In this document: one piece after another, positions 42,292 through 53,579 of the stretch
Layout of the letters: each line of letters begins with the position of its first letter
Numbering within the stretch: position 1 is the stretch's first letter
Source: Chloroflexota bacterium
Lineage (GTDB): Bacteria > Chloroflexota > Anaerolineae > Anaerolineales > Villigracilaceae
DNA length: 64,000 bases
NCBI GenBank assembly: GCA_013388685.1
Contig: JACAET010000007.1
Span: 22,461 to 86,460, forward strand
Direction of reading: 5' to 3'
Position numbers and translations under genes: made by a program
Notes under the pieces: generated by a model
Seen by the model: only the letters and a program-made list of their open reading frames with translations
Told to the model about the DNA's origin: nothing
Database searches by the model: none

Positions 42292-43248
42292 ATGTCTTCG
42301 CGATGGAAACGAATACTCAAGACAATGCTCGCCGGCGGTTTGTTAGCCGCCTTTTTTATCTGCATTCCCATCGGAGAGATCTATCGCGCCGTACATTCCG
42401 CCAATTTGATCCTTTTCGGCATGGCGGTCCTGCTGGGCGTTCCGGGGATGTTTCTGAGCACCCTGAGCACTTGGCTATTGGCATGCCGCCAGGGAATTAC
42501 CATGCCGCTGTGGGAGTTCTTTCTCTTCAACATGGCGATCCGATTTTATAGTTTCTTTTTCCCCACCTCCGCCATTTCCACGGCGATGCGCTGGCACAAA
42601 CTCTCCGCCGGGTCGAAGAAAGCGGAAGCCCTCTCGGCAATTGCCTTTACCCGCGCCATGAGTATCTTTATCGCGCTGTTTTTAGGAATGTTTTGGGTTC
42701 TTTCCGGCATCGAACAGGAAGTGATCGACCCTCTCGTTTTTGTTTTGTTCATCCTGCTGTTCCTCGCCGGCTGGCTGGCGGTGACCCGTCTGAGCCCATC
42801 GCTTGCCCGCGCATTTCATCGTTTGTCCGCCGCGTTCGACAACCGGTGGATGAAACGAATCGCCAGTTTTGCCGGGCGGCTTTTCGCCTCGGTCGAGGCG
42901 TATGCTCAAATGTCTTTGCCTGCCCTTGCCGGCATCGGTTTGATCAATCTTGCAAATGAATTGCTCGGTGTGGTCTCTTACGTGCTGATTGCCTGGGCGA
43001 TGGATATTCCCCTTTCCTTTGTGAACCTGGGCTGGCTTCGTTCCATTGCCTTCCTTGCCGCGCTTGCTCCATTCACTTTGGCGGGCGGCGTGGGATTGCG
43101 GGAAGTCACCGTACTGGTCATTCTGTCCACATTCGGGGTCGAACCGGATGTGGCGGCGGGATATTCCTTTCTCATCTATGCGCGCGGGGCGGTATTTGCG
43201 CTGTTGTGCGGGGCATTCGAATTGGGTTTAGCCTTGAAATCAAGATGA
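42292..43248 (+). CDS. Flippase-like/LPG-synthase-type membrane protein
   Basis: A 318-residue protein with about eight membrane helices of the lysylphosphatidylglycerol synthase transmembrane (UPF0104, YbhN-like) family. Visible blocks are IPIGEIYRAVHSANLILF, a small-residue-rich FPTSAISTAMRWHKLS, and a terminal GGVGLREVTVLVILSTFGV. The aminoacyl-transferase domain is absent, so lipid or glycolipid transport is more likely. ATG 42292 has no ribosome site and follows the tRNA terminator directly, so the true start may be an ATG further in (42328). The stop overlaps the next gene by 4 nt. Confidence 0.8.
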   Translation: MSSRWKRILKTMLAGGLLAAFFICIPIGEIYRAVHSANLILFGMAVLLGVPGMFLSTLSTWLLACRQGITMPLWEFFLFNMAIRFYSFFFPTSAISTAMRWHKLSAGSKKAEALSAIAFTRAMSIFIALFLGMFWVLSGIEQEVIDPLVFVLFILLFLAGWLAVTRLSPSLARAFHRLSAAFDNRWMKRIASFAGRLFASVEAYAQMSLPALAGIGLINLANELLGVVSYVLIAWAMDIPLSFVNLGWLRSIAFLAALAPFTLAGGVGLREVTVLVILSTFGVEPDVAAGYSFLIYARGAVFALLCGAFELGLALKSR

Positions 43249-44327
43249 AGATCTGCCTCATCAGTGTGGAAATCTTTGCTTGGGGAAAATACGGTGGATT
43301 TGGTCGTTCGACGCGCATGCTGGGGCGGGAACTCGTCAAGCGCGGCGTAGAGGTGACCGCCGTCGTTCCGCGTCGCGCCGGACAAAACCCTGTGGAGGAC
43401 CTCGACGGCATTCGCGTATTCGGGTTCGACCCCCGCCAACCTTTCTCTGCCCTTCCCCTTATTCGCATAGCAGACGCCGATCTCTACCATTCACAGGAAC
43501 CTTCCTTCGGCACTTATCTTGCCCGCCGCGCCATGCCCGATCGGAAGCACGTCGTCACCTTTCGCGACACACGCAACCTCCGCGATTGGTGGCTCGAATT
43601 CACGCATCCATCTTTGAACCATTTGCAGGTACTTTCCAATTTGGTGTTCGAGGATAATTTTTTCGTTCATTCCGCCGTCCGCCAGGCGGATGCGTGGTAT
43701 GCCGCCGCGCATCTGCTCATTCCGAAAGCGCGCAAAAAATATGGATTGCCCCGCGACCCCCGCTTTCTGCCCTCTCCCATCCCGTTTCCCGCCCGGGTGC
43801 AAAAATCCGAAGCCCCGCTGGTTTGTTTTGTGGGGCGGTTGGACAGAAGAAAACGTCCGCAGATATTTTTCGATTTGGCGGAACAGTTCCCGGAGATTCG
43901 GTTTGAGGCGGTGGGAGCGGGGCGCGATCCCGTTTGGGATGGAAAATTAAAATCCAGGTATGAGCATCTCCCCAATTTGAAGATCCGGGGATTTGTCAAT
44001 CAATTTGAGGAGGACGGCTTGTCCGAACTGTTGGGCAAAAGTTGGGTGTTGGTCAATACGTCTGTTCGTGAAGGGCTTCCGACATCCTTTATCGAAGCGG
44101 CAGGGCACGGTTGTGCCATTCTGAGCGAAATGGACCCCGACGGGTTTGCCTCGCAATTTGGTTATCACGCGGCGGATGGAGATTTCGCAAAGGGCTTGCG
44201 TTGTTTGTTGCGAGGCGATAACTGGCGCAGGCTGGCATCCGCGGGGATGGACTATGCGCGTGCGACCTTTTCCCTGGAGGCTTCGATCAATCAACACATC
44301 ACTATCTACGAAAGGTTGACACGGTGA
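43245..44327 (+). CDS. GT4-type glycosyltransferase
   Basis: A 360-residue GT-B fold protein. The N-terminal domain begins MKICLISVEIFAWGKYGGFG (Gly-rich acceptor loop). The C-terminal domain has LVCFVGRLDRRKRPQIFFDL and VNTSVREGLPTSFIEAAGHG, where the second Glu is the donor-binding residue of the EX7E motif. It transfers an unknown activated sugar. The start codon overlaps the previous stop (ATGA), part of a coupled four-gene cluster. Confidence 0.87.
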   Translation: MKICLISVEIFAWGKYGGFGRSTRMLGRELVKRGVEVTAVVPRRAGQNPVEDLDGIRVFGFDPRQPFSALPLIRIADADLYHSQEPSFGTYLARRAMPDRKHVVTFRDTRNLRDWWLEFTHPSLNHLQVLSNLVFEDNFFVHSAVRQADAWYAAAHLLIPKARKKYGLPRDPRFLPSPIPFPARVQKSEAPLVCFVGRLDRRKRPQIFFDLAEQFPEIRFEAVGAGRDPVWDGKLKSRYEHLPNLKIRGFVNQFEEDGLSELLGKSWVLVNTSVREGLPTSFIEAAGHGCAILSEMDPDGFASQFGYHAADGDFAKGLRCLLRGDNWRRLASAGMDYARATFSLEASINQHITIYERLTR

Positions 44328-44331
44328 ATTG

Positions 44332-45543
44332 ATGACCAGGCTGATTGTTTCCGCCAACCGGCGTGAGGCTCTCCTCAGCGAGCCGTCCGGCTGGATTTTT
44401 ATCGTTGATCTTGAAACACCAGCAGTACTGCAAAAGACCAGCGGACTGGAACCGCCCTACCGCGCCTTCGACCATAATCCGCGCGGCGGCATGCGCGGTA
44501 TGCGCGGCCTCAGTTTTTTCAACGGCGAACTGGCTGCCGCCGATTATTCGTCCATCTTTTTCTTCGATCGAAAGTGGAATCTCACCCGTTCCATCACACA
44601 TCCCTCCGTCTCGGCGATACATGAAATACTCCACGTGGAAAATGGGATTTGGGTCACCTCCACGATCAACGATACGTTGGTACGGTTCGATCGGAACGGC
44701 GATCTGGCGGAAATTCACTGCCTGCGAGAACAAAGAGACCTCATGCGCCTCCTGAATGGACCTCGAAAGATCCTGTTTCGTTCCAGCGATTTTCATGAGG
44801 GGATGTTCGATTTTCGCAAACGCTCCTATTTCACATCCGATTTGTACGACCGCCTGCATCTCAACGGATTGACTGTTTCGCCAGACGGGCGGATGGTTGT
44901 ATCGCTGGGGCTGGTCGTGGGCGAGATGTTTGGGATTTTGATGTTCCTGAAGACGCTAATGAGGCGGTTCAAAATATGGAATTTATTCCTGGTGCTCAAC
45001 CGCGTCGTTCGGCGTCTCTTGGGTATCGAGAAAAAGATGCTGAGCGAACTCGTCATTCAGCCCAGTCAGGGCAGGTCTGCCATCGTCAGTATGGACCGCT
45101 CGGGCAAATGGGACGTCCACATCCAGTTCCCTGTAACGCATAACCCCAGTCATTCCGTGCGGCTGTTGGAGGACGGAACGGGATTGTACCTGAAGTCCTC
45201 GTACGGCGTACTTGTGCATTTCGGGATGAACGGCGAGATTCTTATGGAAGACAAACTCACCGACGAATTCCTGAGAGGATTGCTGGTACTGCCGGATCGC
45301 CGGCTGGTCATCGGGGCGGGGAACGCGCTCCTGACGTATGATTTGAAAACCCGCAGGACTCTTTCGACATATCCATTGACGCAGGATCCGCGAGACTCGG
45401 TGTTCGATATTCAATTTTTCCCCTCGGACTTCGAACTACCCCCCGCCTCGTTGGCGGAAAAGATAGGCAAAGTCATCGGCTTCGAGGGACGAACCATCCT
45501 TTGGGAGGGGCAGCCCGGTGCGAATTCTGGTCCTCATTCATGA
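44332..45543 (+). CDS. Propeller-like protein of unknown function (DUF4915-like)
   Basis: A 403-residue protein. Repeated short beta segments (LTVSPDGRMVVSLG, IVSMDRSGKWDVHIQF, LEDGTGLYLKSS, VLPDRRLVIGAGN) suggest a beta-propeller. The middle holds a basic, hydrophobic stretch (FLKTLMRRFKIWNLFLVLNR) that could contact membrane. The pattern recalls DUF4915/TIGR03032 proteins found near glycan genes. It is flanked by two glycosyltransferases with overlaps, so it is likely to act on the same glycan. Function unknown. Confidence 0.65.
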   Translation: MTRLIVSANRREALLSEPSGWIFIVDLETPAVLQKTSGLEPPYRAFDHNPRGGMRGMRGLSFFNGELAAADYSSIFFFDRKWNLTRSITHPSVSAIHEILHVENGIWVTSTINDTLVRFDRNGDLAEIHCLREQRDLMRLLNGPRKILFRSSDFHEGMFDFRKRSYFTSDLYDRLHLNGLTVSPDGRMVVSLGLVVGEMFGILMFLKTLMRRFKIWNLFLVLNRVVRRLLGIEKKMLSELVIQPSQGRSAIVSMDRSGKWDVHIQFPVTHNPSHSVRLLEDGTGLYLKSSYGVLVHFGMNGEILMEDKLTDEFLRGLLVLPDRRLVIGAGNALLTYDLKTRRTLSTYPLTQDPRDSVFDIQFFPSDFELPPASLAEKIGKVIGFEGRTILWEGQPGANSGPHS

Positions 45544-46651
45544 ATATCCCCCCATCGGCGGCGGCGGCGGACGCGTGGCGCAGGATGTCGCCCGCGGGCT
45601 GGTAAAACGCGGGCATGAAGTTCACGTTCTCGCGCCACACATCAATGGCTTGAAGAAACAGGATTTCGACGAAGGTGTTTCCCTCACCCGCATTCCCTCC
45701 TTGCGGCGCACACCCTTTGTCGGCGACCTGCTTGCGATGAGCGGCTACCTTATTGCGGGTTTTTGGGCGGGGTTGATTTTGCTGTGGCGCTTCAAACCAG
45801 AGGTCATCCATGTGCATTTTGCGGTCCCTGCAGGGGCGCTGGCGTGGATCCTGTCCAAACTGACGGGCGTTCCCTACGTTTTGACCAGCCATCTGGGGGA
45901 TGTGCCGGGAGGCGTCCCCGAAAAGACGGATCGCTGGTTCAAGTGGATTCGTCCCTTCACCCCCCGCATCTGGCGGGACGCCGCAGCTGTCACCGCCGTC
46001 AGCGATTTTACCCGCCGTTTGGCGTTGTTGCATTACCCGGTGGATATGCGCGTGATCCCCAACGGCATCGAGATGCCTCCTCCGCATCCTGCCCGCATCC
46101 GGTTGAACTCGCCGCCCAAAATTTTATTTGCCGGGCGTTTGGTCCAGCAAAAGGATCCGCTGCTGATCCCGGAAATCTTGCATGAATTGAAGCAATTGAA
46201 CTGGCAATGTATCGTGCTGGGCGATGGACCGCTTCGGGACGGGTTGGTCCAAAGGATCGAAACCCTAGGATTGCAAGAACGTTTTATGATTCCGGGTTGG
46301 GGATTGCCCAAGGAAGTTCATCGTTGCCTGCAGGAGAGCGATATTCTCCTGTTACCCTCGCGTGCGGAGGGAATCCCCATGGTAGGTTTGCATGCCCTGG
46401 CGGCGGGTTTGGCAATCGTGGCAAGCGATGTTGGGGGGGTATCGAACCTGATAGATTCGGGAAGAAACGGCTTTCTGCACCAGCCGGGCGATGTTCGATC
46501 CTTTGCAGAAAGCCTGAAGAAGCTGTTGTCGAATCCGGCATTCCTGTTGAGCGCCCGCAAAGCCAGCCTTGAAATTTCGCGAAGATTCGAACTGGATCGC
46601 ATTCTGGATGCCTATGAGGAGGTATTGGTTGAAGCGTCCCAAAAACGCTGA
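45518..46651 (+). CDS. GT4-type glycosyltransferase
   Basis: A 377-residue GT-B protein starting at GTG 45518, with GGGAGGGG upstream, inside the end of the previous gene (26-nt overlap). The N-terminal Gly-rich loop is EYPPIGGGGGRVAQDVA. The C-terminal nucleotide-sugar site includes KILFAGRLVQQKDPLLIPE and LLPSRAEGIPMVGLHALAAG (EX7E-type). It is the last gene of the glycan cluster. Confidence 0.9.
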   Translation: MRILVLIHEYPPIGGGGGRVAQDVARGLVKRGHEVHVLAPHINGLKKQDFDEGVSLTRIPSLRRTPFVGDLLAMSGYLIAGFWAGLILLWRFKPEVIHVHFAVPAGALAWILSKLTGVPYVLTSHLGDVPGGVPEKTDRWFKWIRPFTPRIWRDAAAVTAVSDFTRRLALLHYPVDMRVIPNGIEMPPPHPARIRLNSPPKILFAGRLVQQKDPLLIPEILHELKQLNWQCIVLGDGPLRDGLVQRIETLGLQERFMIPGWGLPKEVHRCLQESDILLLPSRAEGIPMVGLHALAAGLAIVASDVGGVSNLIDSGRNGFLHQPGDVRSFAESLKKLLSNPAFLLSARKASLEISRRFELDRILDAYEEVLVEASQKR

Positions 46652-46879
46652 GAACGTGAAAACCAAGCGGGTCATCGTGTGGGGGATCATGGTATGGGAG
46701 CGGACATGTCGGCGATCGGGCGTTGCTCCTGTCCATACGAATTTGCCGGAGCAGGCCATTGAACCTGTGGAATTTACCGTGGTCACCGCCAATGTCGGGC
46801 CCATGATCGAATATACACGCAGGGATTCGAAATATCCCTTTTAACTTCTCCATGGCCGAAGACAACCTTTGGCAATTGT

Positions 46880-46925
46880 AAAAGCCTTTGCCGCTGCCGA
46901 CTTGTTCGTTTTCGGCGGGGCTTTT
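46880..46925. terminator. Terminator after the glycan cluster
   Basis: AAAAGCC and GGCTTTT form the outer stem, with GCCG/CGGC inside. A-runs and T-runs lie on both sides. Confidence 0.65.
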
Positions 46926-47010
46926 ATGACGATATCGTTCATTCCATCGCCATTCTTGCGCTGATCCCGTTGGAGGCGGTTTTGCGCCTTCTGAGCGCAA
47001 AATAGCGCGG

Positions 47011-47016
47011 TATAAT
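47011..47016 (+). promoter_or_regulatory. -10 TATAAT of gyrA
   Basis: A perfect TATAAT about 100 nt before the gyrA start. No good -35 lies at 16-18 bp; a hairpin (46980-47002) occupies that region. Confidence 0.5.
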
Positions 47017-47047
47017 AGGGGAAAATCAGGTATTTCTTTCATTAGTT

Positions 47048-47088
47048 AAGACGCGGAGTTACAGAACTCGTTGCTTCGTGTCTTTTTT
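47048..47088 (+). terminator. Terminator-like leader hairpin (possible attenuator) of gyrA
   Basis: AAGACGCG (47048-47055) pairs with CGTGTCTT (47077-47084), enclosing a second stem GAGTT/AACTC, and is followed by a run of T (47083-47088). It lies between the -10 and the gyrA ribosome site, so it would act in the leader. Confidence 0.6.
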
Positions 47089-47117
47089 ATGCCGATACCT
47101 CTTTCAGAGAGAAAAGA

Positions 47118-49660
<2,543 letters not shown>

Positions 49661-49661
<1 letters not shown>

Positions 49662-49696
49662 AAAACGGAGCGGACGAATTCGTCCGCTCCGTTTTT
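49661..49696 (+). terminator. Intrinsic terminator after gyrA
   Basis: A perfect 36-bp palindrome: AAAAACGGAGCGGACGAA pairs with its own complement ending in GTTTTT. It begins on the last base of the stop codon and could act in both directions. Confidence 0.92.
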
Positions 49697-49756
49697 ATTG
49701 TCGCTCACGGTGTTTCACGAAAGAGTTTATTTTGGCGGGTTCCCCCGAGCCGCCCG

Positions 49757-50011
49757 CTAAAAGATCGACATCCTGCCCATCACGAACATCACCAACGTCC
49801 CAAGCAGGCAAACGGTGCAAAACAGCATGACAGAGATCAGAAAACGCTGTTGGGCGGTCATCCCCAGGAAGTTCCCGCGTTTGCGTTTCTTTTTGCGGGC
49901 GGGTTCTGCAACGAGCGCATTATCGCTCGCAGGTCCCTGATCAAATGCCTCCTGCGGTTTGTTTTCTTCGTACAGCGGGGTGTCGGAAAGATCGCGCAAA
50001 TCATCGAACAT
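49757..50011 (-). CDS. Small C-terminally anchored membrane protein, unknown function
   Basis: An 84-residue protein. The N-terminal half is acidic and soluble, a basic patch RKKKRKRGNF follows, and a single membrane helix lies near the C-terminus (RFLISVMLFCTVCLLGTLVMFVM). GAGGT lies 6-7 nt before ATG 50011. It is convergent with gyrA and 23 nt after birA on the same strand, so it is probably the last gene of that unit. I do not recognise a family. Confidence 0.6.
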   Translation of the reverse strand: MFDDLRDLSDTPLYEENKPQEAFDQGPASDNALVAEPARKKKRKRGNFLGMTAQQRFLISVMLFCTVCLLGTLVMFVMGRMSIF

Positions 50012-50034
50012 GTTTTACCTCGGCGCAGAGTATA

Positions 50035-50814
50035 TCATGTGAACAGCCGCAGGCGCACATCCCCGAATCGTACCGGTATGACCTTGCCGGTATCGTCGCG
50101 GATTTTCAGGCTCCCATCGGATTCCAAACCGATCACTTTTCCCGAAACGGATTTTTCGCCTCCCATCTCCACCCGAACCTGCCTGCCGTAATATGCCAGT
50201 TTTTTCTCCCAAGCCGCCATGAAGGAATCGGTACCCATGTGCGGACGCAGGGCGATGATATTGGAAAGGATGGCATGCAGAATGACATGACGATCGGGCG
50301 CATAGCCAAGGGCGTGTTCCAGGCTGATTGCCGGGAAGCTCAAAACATCTGTGGTTGGTACGGCGGCTTTGAAGACGTTCATGCCCAAGCCGATGACGAT
50401 GCTTTGCACTTCGTCCTCAAGCCAGGTGGCTTCGATCAATATGCCCGCCAATTTGCGCCCGTTCAGAAGGATGTCGTTGGGCCACTTGATTTGGGGGTTC
50501 AGATTGAGTGTCTGCAGGACAGCCGCCAGCGCAAGCGCGGCAAGTCCCACGCTGCGCGAGAGAAGCATTTTTTCCGACGGCGTGGGACGGAGAATCAAAC
50601 TGAAGGCAAGCGCCGTGCGGGGCGGGGTAAACCATGGGCGATCCAGCCTGCCGCGCCCCAGGGTTTGTTCATCTGCCACCACCAGCGAAAGATCTCGAGC
50701 GCCCTGTCTTGCCCATTTCATCGCCTCGTCGTTCGTGGAGCCAATCGAATCGAAATATCGGATTGCGCTCAATCCCAGGTTGGCAAGTACAGATTCGAGT
50801 TCCTGCTGGTTCAT
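50035..50814 (-). CDS. birA: Biotin-protein ligase (monofunctional BirA)
   Basis: A 259-residue protein. The adenylate-binding loop is GRGRLDRPW and the catalytic-Lys region is IKWPNDILLNGRKLAGIL. A small SH3-like C-terminal domain (KSVSGKVIGLESDGSLKIRD) follows. There is no N-terminal helix-turn-helix, so it should ligate biotin without acting as a repressor. ATG 50814 is chosen because the upstream codons belong to the LysM/M23 gene region. It starts 16 nt after that gene's stop. Confidence 0.93.
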   Translation of the reverse strand: MNQQELESVLANLGLSAIRYFDSIGSTNDEAMKWARQGARDLSLVVADEQTLGRGRLDRPWFTPPRTALAFSLILRPTPSEKMLLSRSVGLAALALAAVLQTLNLNPQIKWPNDILLNGRKLAGILIEATWLEDEVQSIVIGLGMNVFKAAVPTTDVLSFPAISLEHALGYAPDRHVILHAILSNIIALRPHMGTDSFMAAWEKKLAYYGRQVRVEMGGEKSVSGKVIGLESDGSLKIRDDTGKVIPVRFGDVRLRLFT

Positions 50815-50830
50815 GATACGCTCACAATGG

Positions 50831-51880
50831 TTATGGCAGTACGAACCAGGGATTGATAAACCCGCCGCCCTGACGCACCTCGAAGTGCAAATGCGCGCCC
50901 TGGGAATTTCCGGTGTTGCCTGCCGTGGCAATTTGCTGTCCGGCCGCCACACTCTGGCACACTCCAACGAAATAAGCGTTCAGGTGGGCGTAAACGGTGG
51001 AATAGCCATTGCCGTGGTCAATCTGAATGACGTTTCCGTACCCATAATTCCAGCCGCCCTGCGCCATGGTGACCACGCCGCTATCCGCAGCAAAGACGGG
51101 TGCGCCTTCGCCGGCGGCGATGTCAATTCCCAGATGTCCCGACCAATAATCGTTCCCCGAGAGAAAATGGTTTTCCGCGGGCCAGACAAACCCGCCGCTT
51201 CCCACCGCGCCTGGCGGGCAAACGCTCTGGCTTGTGGAGGAGGTGCCTGATCTGCCGGTAGCCACGGTAGGCACGAGCCACTGCACGAATTCGCGCTCAC
51301 CGCCCGGGATCATGACCCAGCTCCCCGATTCGATCTTGGGATTTGCCAGGTCTATATCGTTGCCGGGAAAGTTCAAAATGTCGTCTATGCTGGCATTGAA
51401 CTCCCTGGCGACCGATTCCAGCGTATCGTTTTCCTTCCATTGATAATAAATTCCATTGGTTGGAGGGATATTCAAGACCTGACCGGGTTTGAGGCTATGC
51501 GGATCATCCTGCAAGACGTCATAATTTGCCCATAAGACGGTTTCCGGTTCGAGTTTGAAGGATGCGGCAATGGCAAAAATCGAATCGCCGCGCGAGACGC
51601 GATATTCGGTGGGTTTATACCGCGGCTTGTCGGCAGGAACATTCGTCTTGAGTTGAATATCCCTGGGGATGGATACGTACGCTTCAGGACCGCCCAGAGC
51701 CGGCAATTGCACGTCAACCGGTTTCTCCTCGGGAACCGCCGTGGGGATGGGTTCGGAGGCCTGCGCGACCGTCGCGGATCGTTTCCATGCAAGCGCGCCG
51801 TACACCATCCCTCCGGCAATGGTCAGGGTTACAAACCAACTGATGAGATTGAACGCATTTTCTTTGAAAAACTGTTTCAT
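50831..51880 (-). CDS. LysM and M23 peptidase-domain cell-wall protein
   Basis: A 349-residue protein. An N-terminal membrane helix (about 11-31) anchors it outside the cell. Two LysM-like domains follow (YRVSRGDSIFAIAASF, about 105-155, and YYQWKENDTLESVAREF, about 160-210), then an M23 metallopeptidase domain with the Zn motif HLGIDI and the HLHFE motif, preceded by YAHLN. It binds and trims peptidoglycan. GGG-rich linkers are normal for the family. Confidence 0.9.
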   Translation of the reverse strand: MKQFFKENAFNLISWFVTLTIAGGMVYGALAWKRSATVAQASEPIPTAVPEEKPVDVQLPALGGPEAYVSIPRDIQLKTNVPADKPRYKPTEYRVSRGDSIFAIAASFKLEPETVLWANYDVLQDDPHSLKPGQVLNIPPTNGIYYQWKENDTLESVAREFNASIDDILNFPGNDIDLANPKIESGSWVMIPGGEREFVQWLVPTVATGRSGTSSTSQSVCPPGAVGSGGFVWPAENHFLSGNDYWSGHLGIDIAAGEGAPVFAADSGVVTMAQGGWNYGYGNVIQIDHGNGYSTVYAHLNAYFVGVCQSVAAGQQIATAGNTGNSQGAHLHFEVRQGGGFINPWFVLP

Positions 51881-51922
51881 ATCTGTTTTTAAGTAGTCGG
51901 TCGAACATCATTCGATGCGCAG

Positions 51923-51968
51923 AGGACGTTCTCCAACGTCCCCGCCGGCATAAGAGAACGCCGACTGC
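51923..51968. repeat. GACGTTCTC/GAGAACGCCGAC repeat, second copy
   Basis: GGACGTTCTCCAACGTCC is followed by AGAGAACGCCGACTGCGCC. It matches the arrangement at 11319-11372 in the nuo operon and can form a hairpin. Confidence 0.5.
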
Positions 51969-52056
51969 GCCAATGGAGTTCTACAATCGGATCGAACACT
52001 TAGATTCGACGGGAAAGACGCTCCTTACCGGTCTGATCCGAAGGGTTATGCCGCTT

Positions 52057-53334
52057 TCAGGAATCCCGCCCGAGAGTTTCGAGAAATTCCTGGTTGTTGC
52101 GGGCTCTATCGAGTTTCGTAATGATGGCTTCCGTGGCAACGGCTGGGTCCATGCCCGCTCCCTGCGGCTGTTGTGTAACCATCTGAATATACATGCGCCG
52201 CATCAGCCAGACGCGCTGGAGCAGGTCTGGACCGAGCAGCAGGTCCTCGCGGCGGGTGGAGGATCGCTCGATGTCCACAGCCGGAAAGATGCGGCGTTCC
52301 TGCAGGCGGCGCGAGAGATGCAGTTCCATGTTGCCGGTGCCTTTGAACTCTTCGTACACGACATCATCCAGGCGCGAGCCGGTGTCCACGAGACAGGTGG
52401 CAATGATGGTCAGCGAGCCGCCCTCTTCGATGTTGCGCGCCGCGCCGAAGAAGCGTTTGGGCGGATACAACGCCGAAGGATCCATACCGCCCGACAGCGT
52501 GCGCCCGGAGGGATTGACTACCAGGTTGTAGGCGCGCGCCAGACGGGTGATCGAGTCCATCAGGATGACCACGTGACGCCCGATCTCCACCAGTCGCTTC
52601 GCGCGCTCCAGGGCGAGTTCCGCCGTGCGGACGTGGGACGTGACCGGCTCGTCGAATGTGGAAGCGACCACCTCGGCGTCCACCGAACGGTCCATGTCGG
52701 TCACTTCCTCGGGGCGTTCGCCGATGAGCGCAACGATCAAATGCACATCGGGATATTTGGTTGAAATGGAATTGGCAATCTGCTTGAGGATGGTGGTCTT
52801 TCCCGCTTTGGGAGGCGAGACGATCAATCCGCGCTGACCGCGCCCGATGGGGGCAATCAGGTTGATCAGGCGCGGGGCGAGCGTATCATGGTCGGTTTCG
52901 AGGTCGAAGCGTTTATCGGGAAAGATAGGGGTAAGGTTTTCGAAAACGGGTCTTCGGGATGCTTCTTCGGAGTCCAGCCCATTGATTGATTCCACCTTCA
53001 ATAATCCATAATGCCGTTCACTTTCACGGGGAGGGCGTACCTGCCCAATGACGAGATCGCCTGCTCTGAGATCGTGCCTTCTCAATTGCGCCTGCGAGAC
53101 GTACACATCCTGGTCGCTGATGCGGTAGTTGGTTGCCCGCAGGAAGCCGATGCCCTCGCTCATAATCTCCAGGATGCCGCCGCGCAGTTCGATGCCTTCT
53201 TTCTGCGCCTCCGCCTCGCGGATCATCATGGCGAGGGTCTCCTTTTTCAGGCGGTTGGCGTTTGGGATGTTCAGGGCTTTTGCCATGCCGCGCAGTTTTG
53301 AGAGAGGTTCATTCTCAAGTTCGAGTATTTTCAT
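52057..53334 (-). CDS. rho: Transcription termination factor Rho
   Basis: A 425-residue hexameric helicase. The N-terminal helical part and cold-shock-like RNA-binding domain (about 50-125) are followed by the ATPase core with Walker A GLIVSPPKAGKTTILKQIA. The family block DRSVDAEVVASTFDEP, the arginine-finger region and the DSITRLARAYNLVV segment are present. It is shorter than Rho of many high-GC bacteria, with no long N-terminal insertion. A strong promoter lies about 200 nt upstream, so the leader is long. Confidence 0.96.
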   Translation of the reverse strand: MKILELENEPLSKLRGMAKALNIPNANRLKKETLAMMIREAEAQKEGIELRGGILEIMSEGIGFLRATNYRISDQDVYVSQAQLRRHDLRAGDLVIGQVRPPRESERHYGLLKVESINGLDSEEASRRPVFENLTPIFPDKRFDLETDHDTLAPRLINLIAPIGRGQRGLIVSPPKAGKTTILKQIANSISTKYPDVHLIVALIGERPEEVTDMDRSVDAEVVASTFDEPVTSHVRTAELALERAKRLVEIGRHVVILMDSITRLARAYNLVVNPSGRTLSGGMDPSALYPPKRFFGAARNIEEGGSLTIIATCLVDTGSRLDDVVYEEFKGTGNMELHLSRRLQERRIFPAVDIERSSTRREDLLLGPDLLQRVWLMRRMYIQMVTQQPQGAGMDPAVATEAIITKLDRARNNQEFLETLGRDS

Positions 53335-53543
53335 GTCCGTATCTCTTTATGTGGGATGTTGAAATTGAAGCGTAAACTGTCCCATTGCCCGCGGGAGGCG
53401 GAAAAGGGAAGTTCCTTATTGTATTGAGGGTCGGATTGGGTGTTCGGTCAAGTTTGTTTCACGCGCCGCCCGTGCGGGGTAAGTCGCCCTGAAAACGGAT
53501 TGCGCCATTCAAAAAGTTGTCAATCAACGGGGGAAGCGCCTGT

Positions 53544-53572
53544 ATTATAGCACTTTCGAGAATGCCGGGCAA
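53544..53572 (-). promoter_or_regulatory. Promoter of rho
   Basis: On the minus strand: TTGCCC (53572-53567), a 17-nt spacer, then TATAAT (53549-53544), preceded by TGC, which also fits an extended -10. The start would be near 53537, giving a leader of about 200 nt that is C/U-rich in its second half. Confidence 0.75.
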
Positions 53573-53579
53573 GCGCATG

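Larger units (their letters stand above)
46652..47117. other. Intergenic region before gyrA
   Basis: This 466-bp gap first holds about 190 bp with an open plus-strand frame continuing to 46844 (it includes EPVEFTVVTANVGPMIEY) that I cannot assign. It may be a gene relic. Next come a bidirectional terminator (46880-46925), a small hairpin TTTTGCGC/GCGCAAAA (46980-47002), a -10 TATAAT (47011-47016) and a terminator-like leader hairpin (47048-47088) before gyrA. Confidence 0.5.

Noticed and set aside
51973..52764. 263-residue plus-strand frame
   Set aside because: Antisense of rho.
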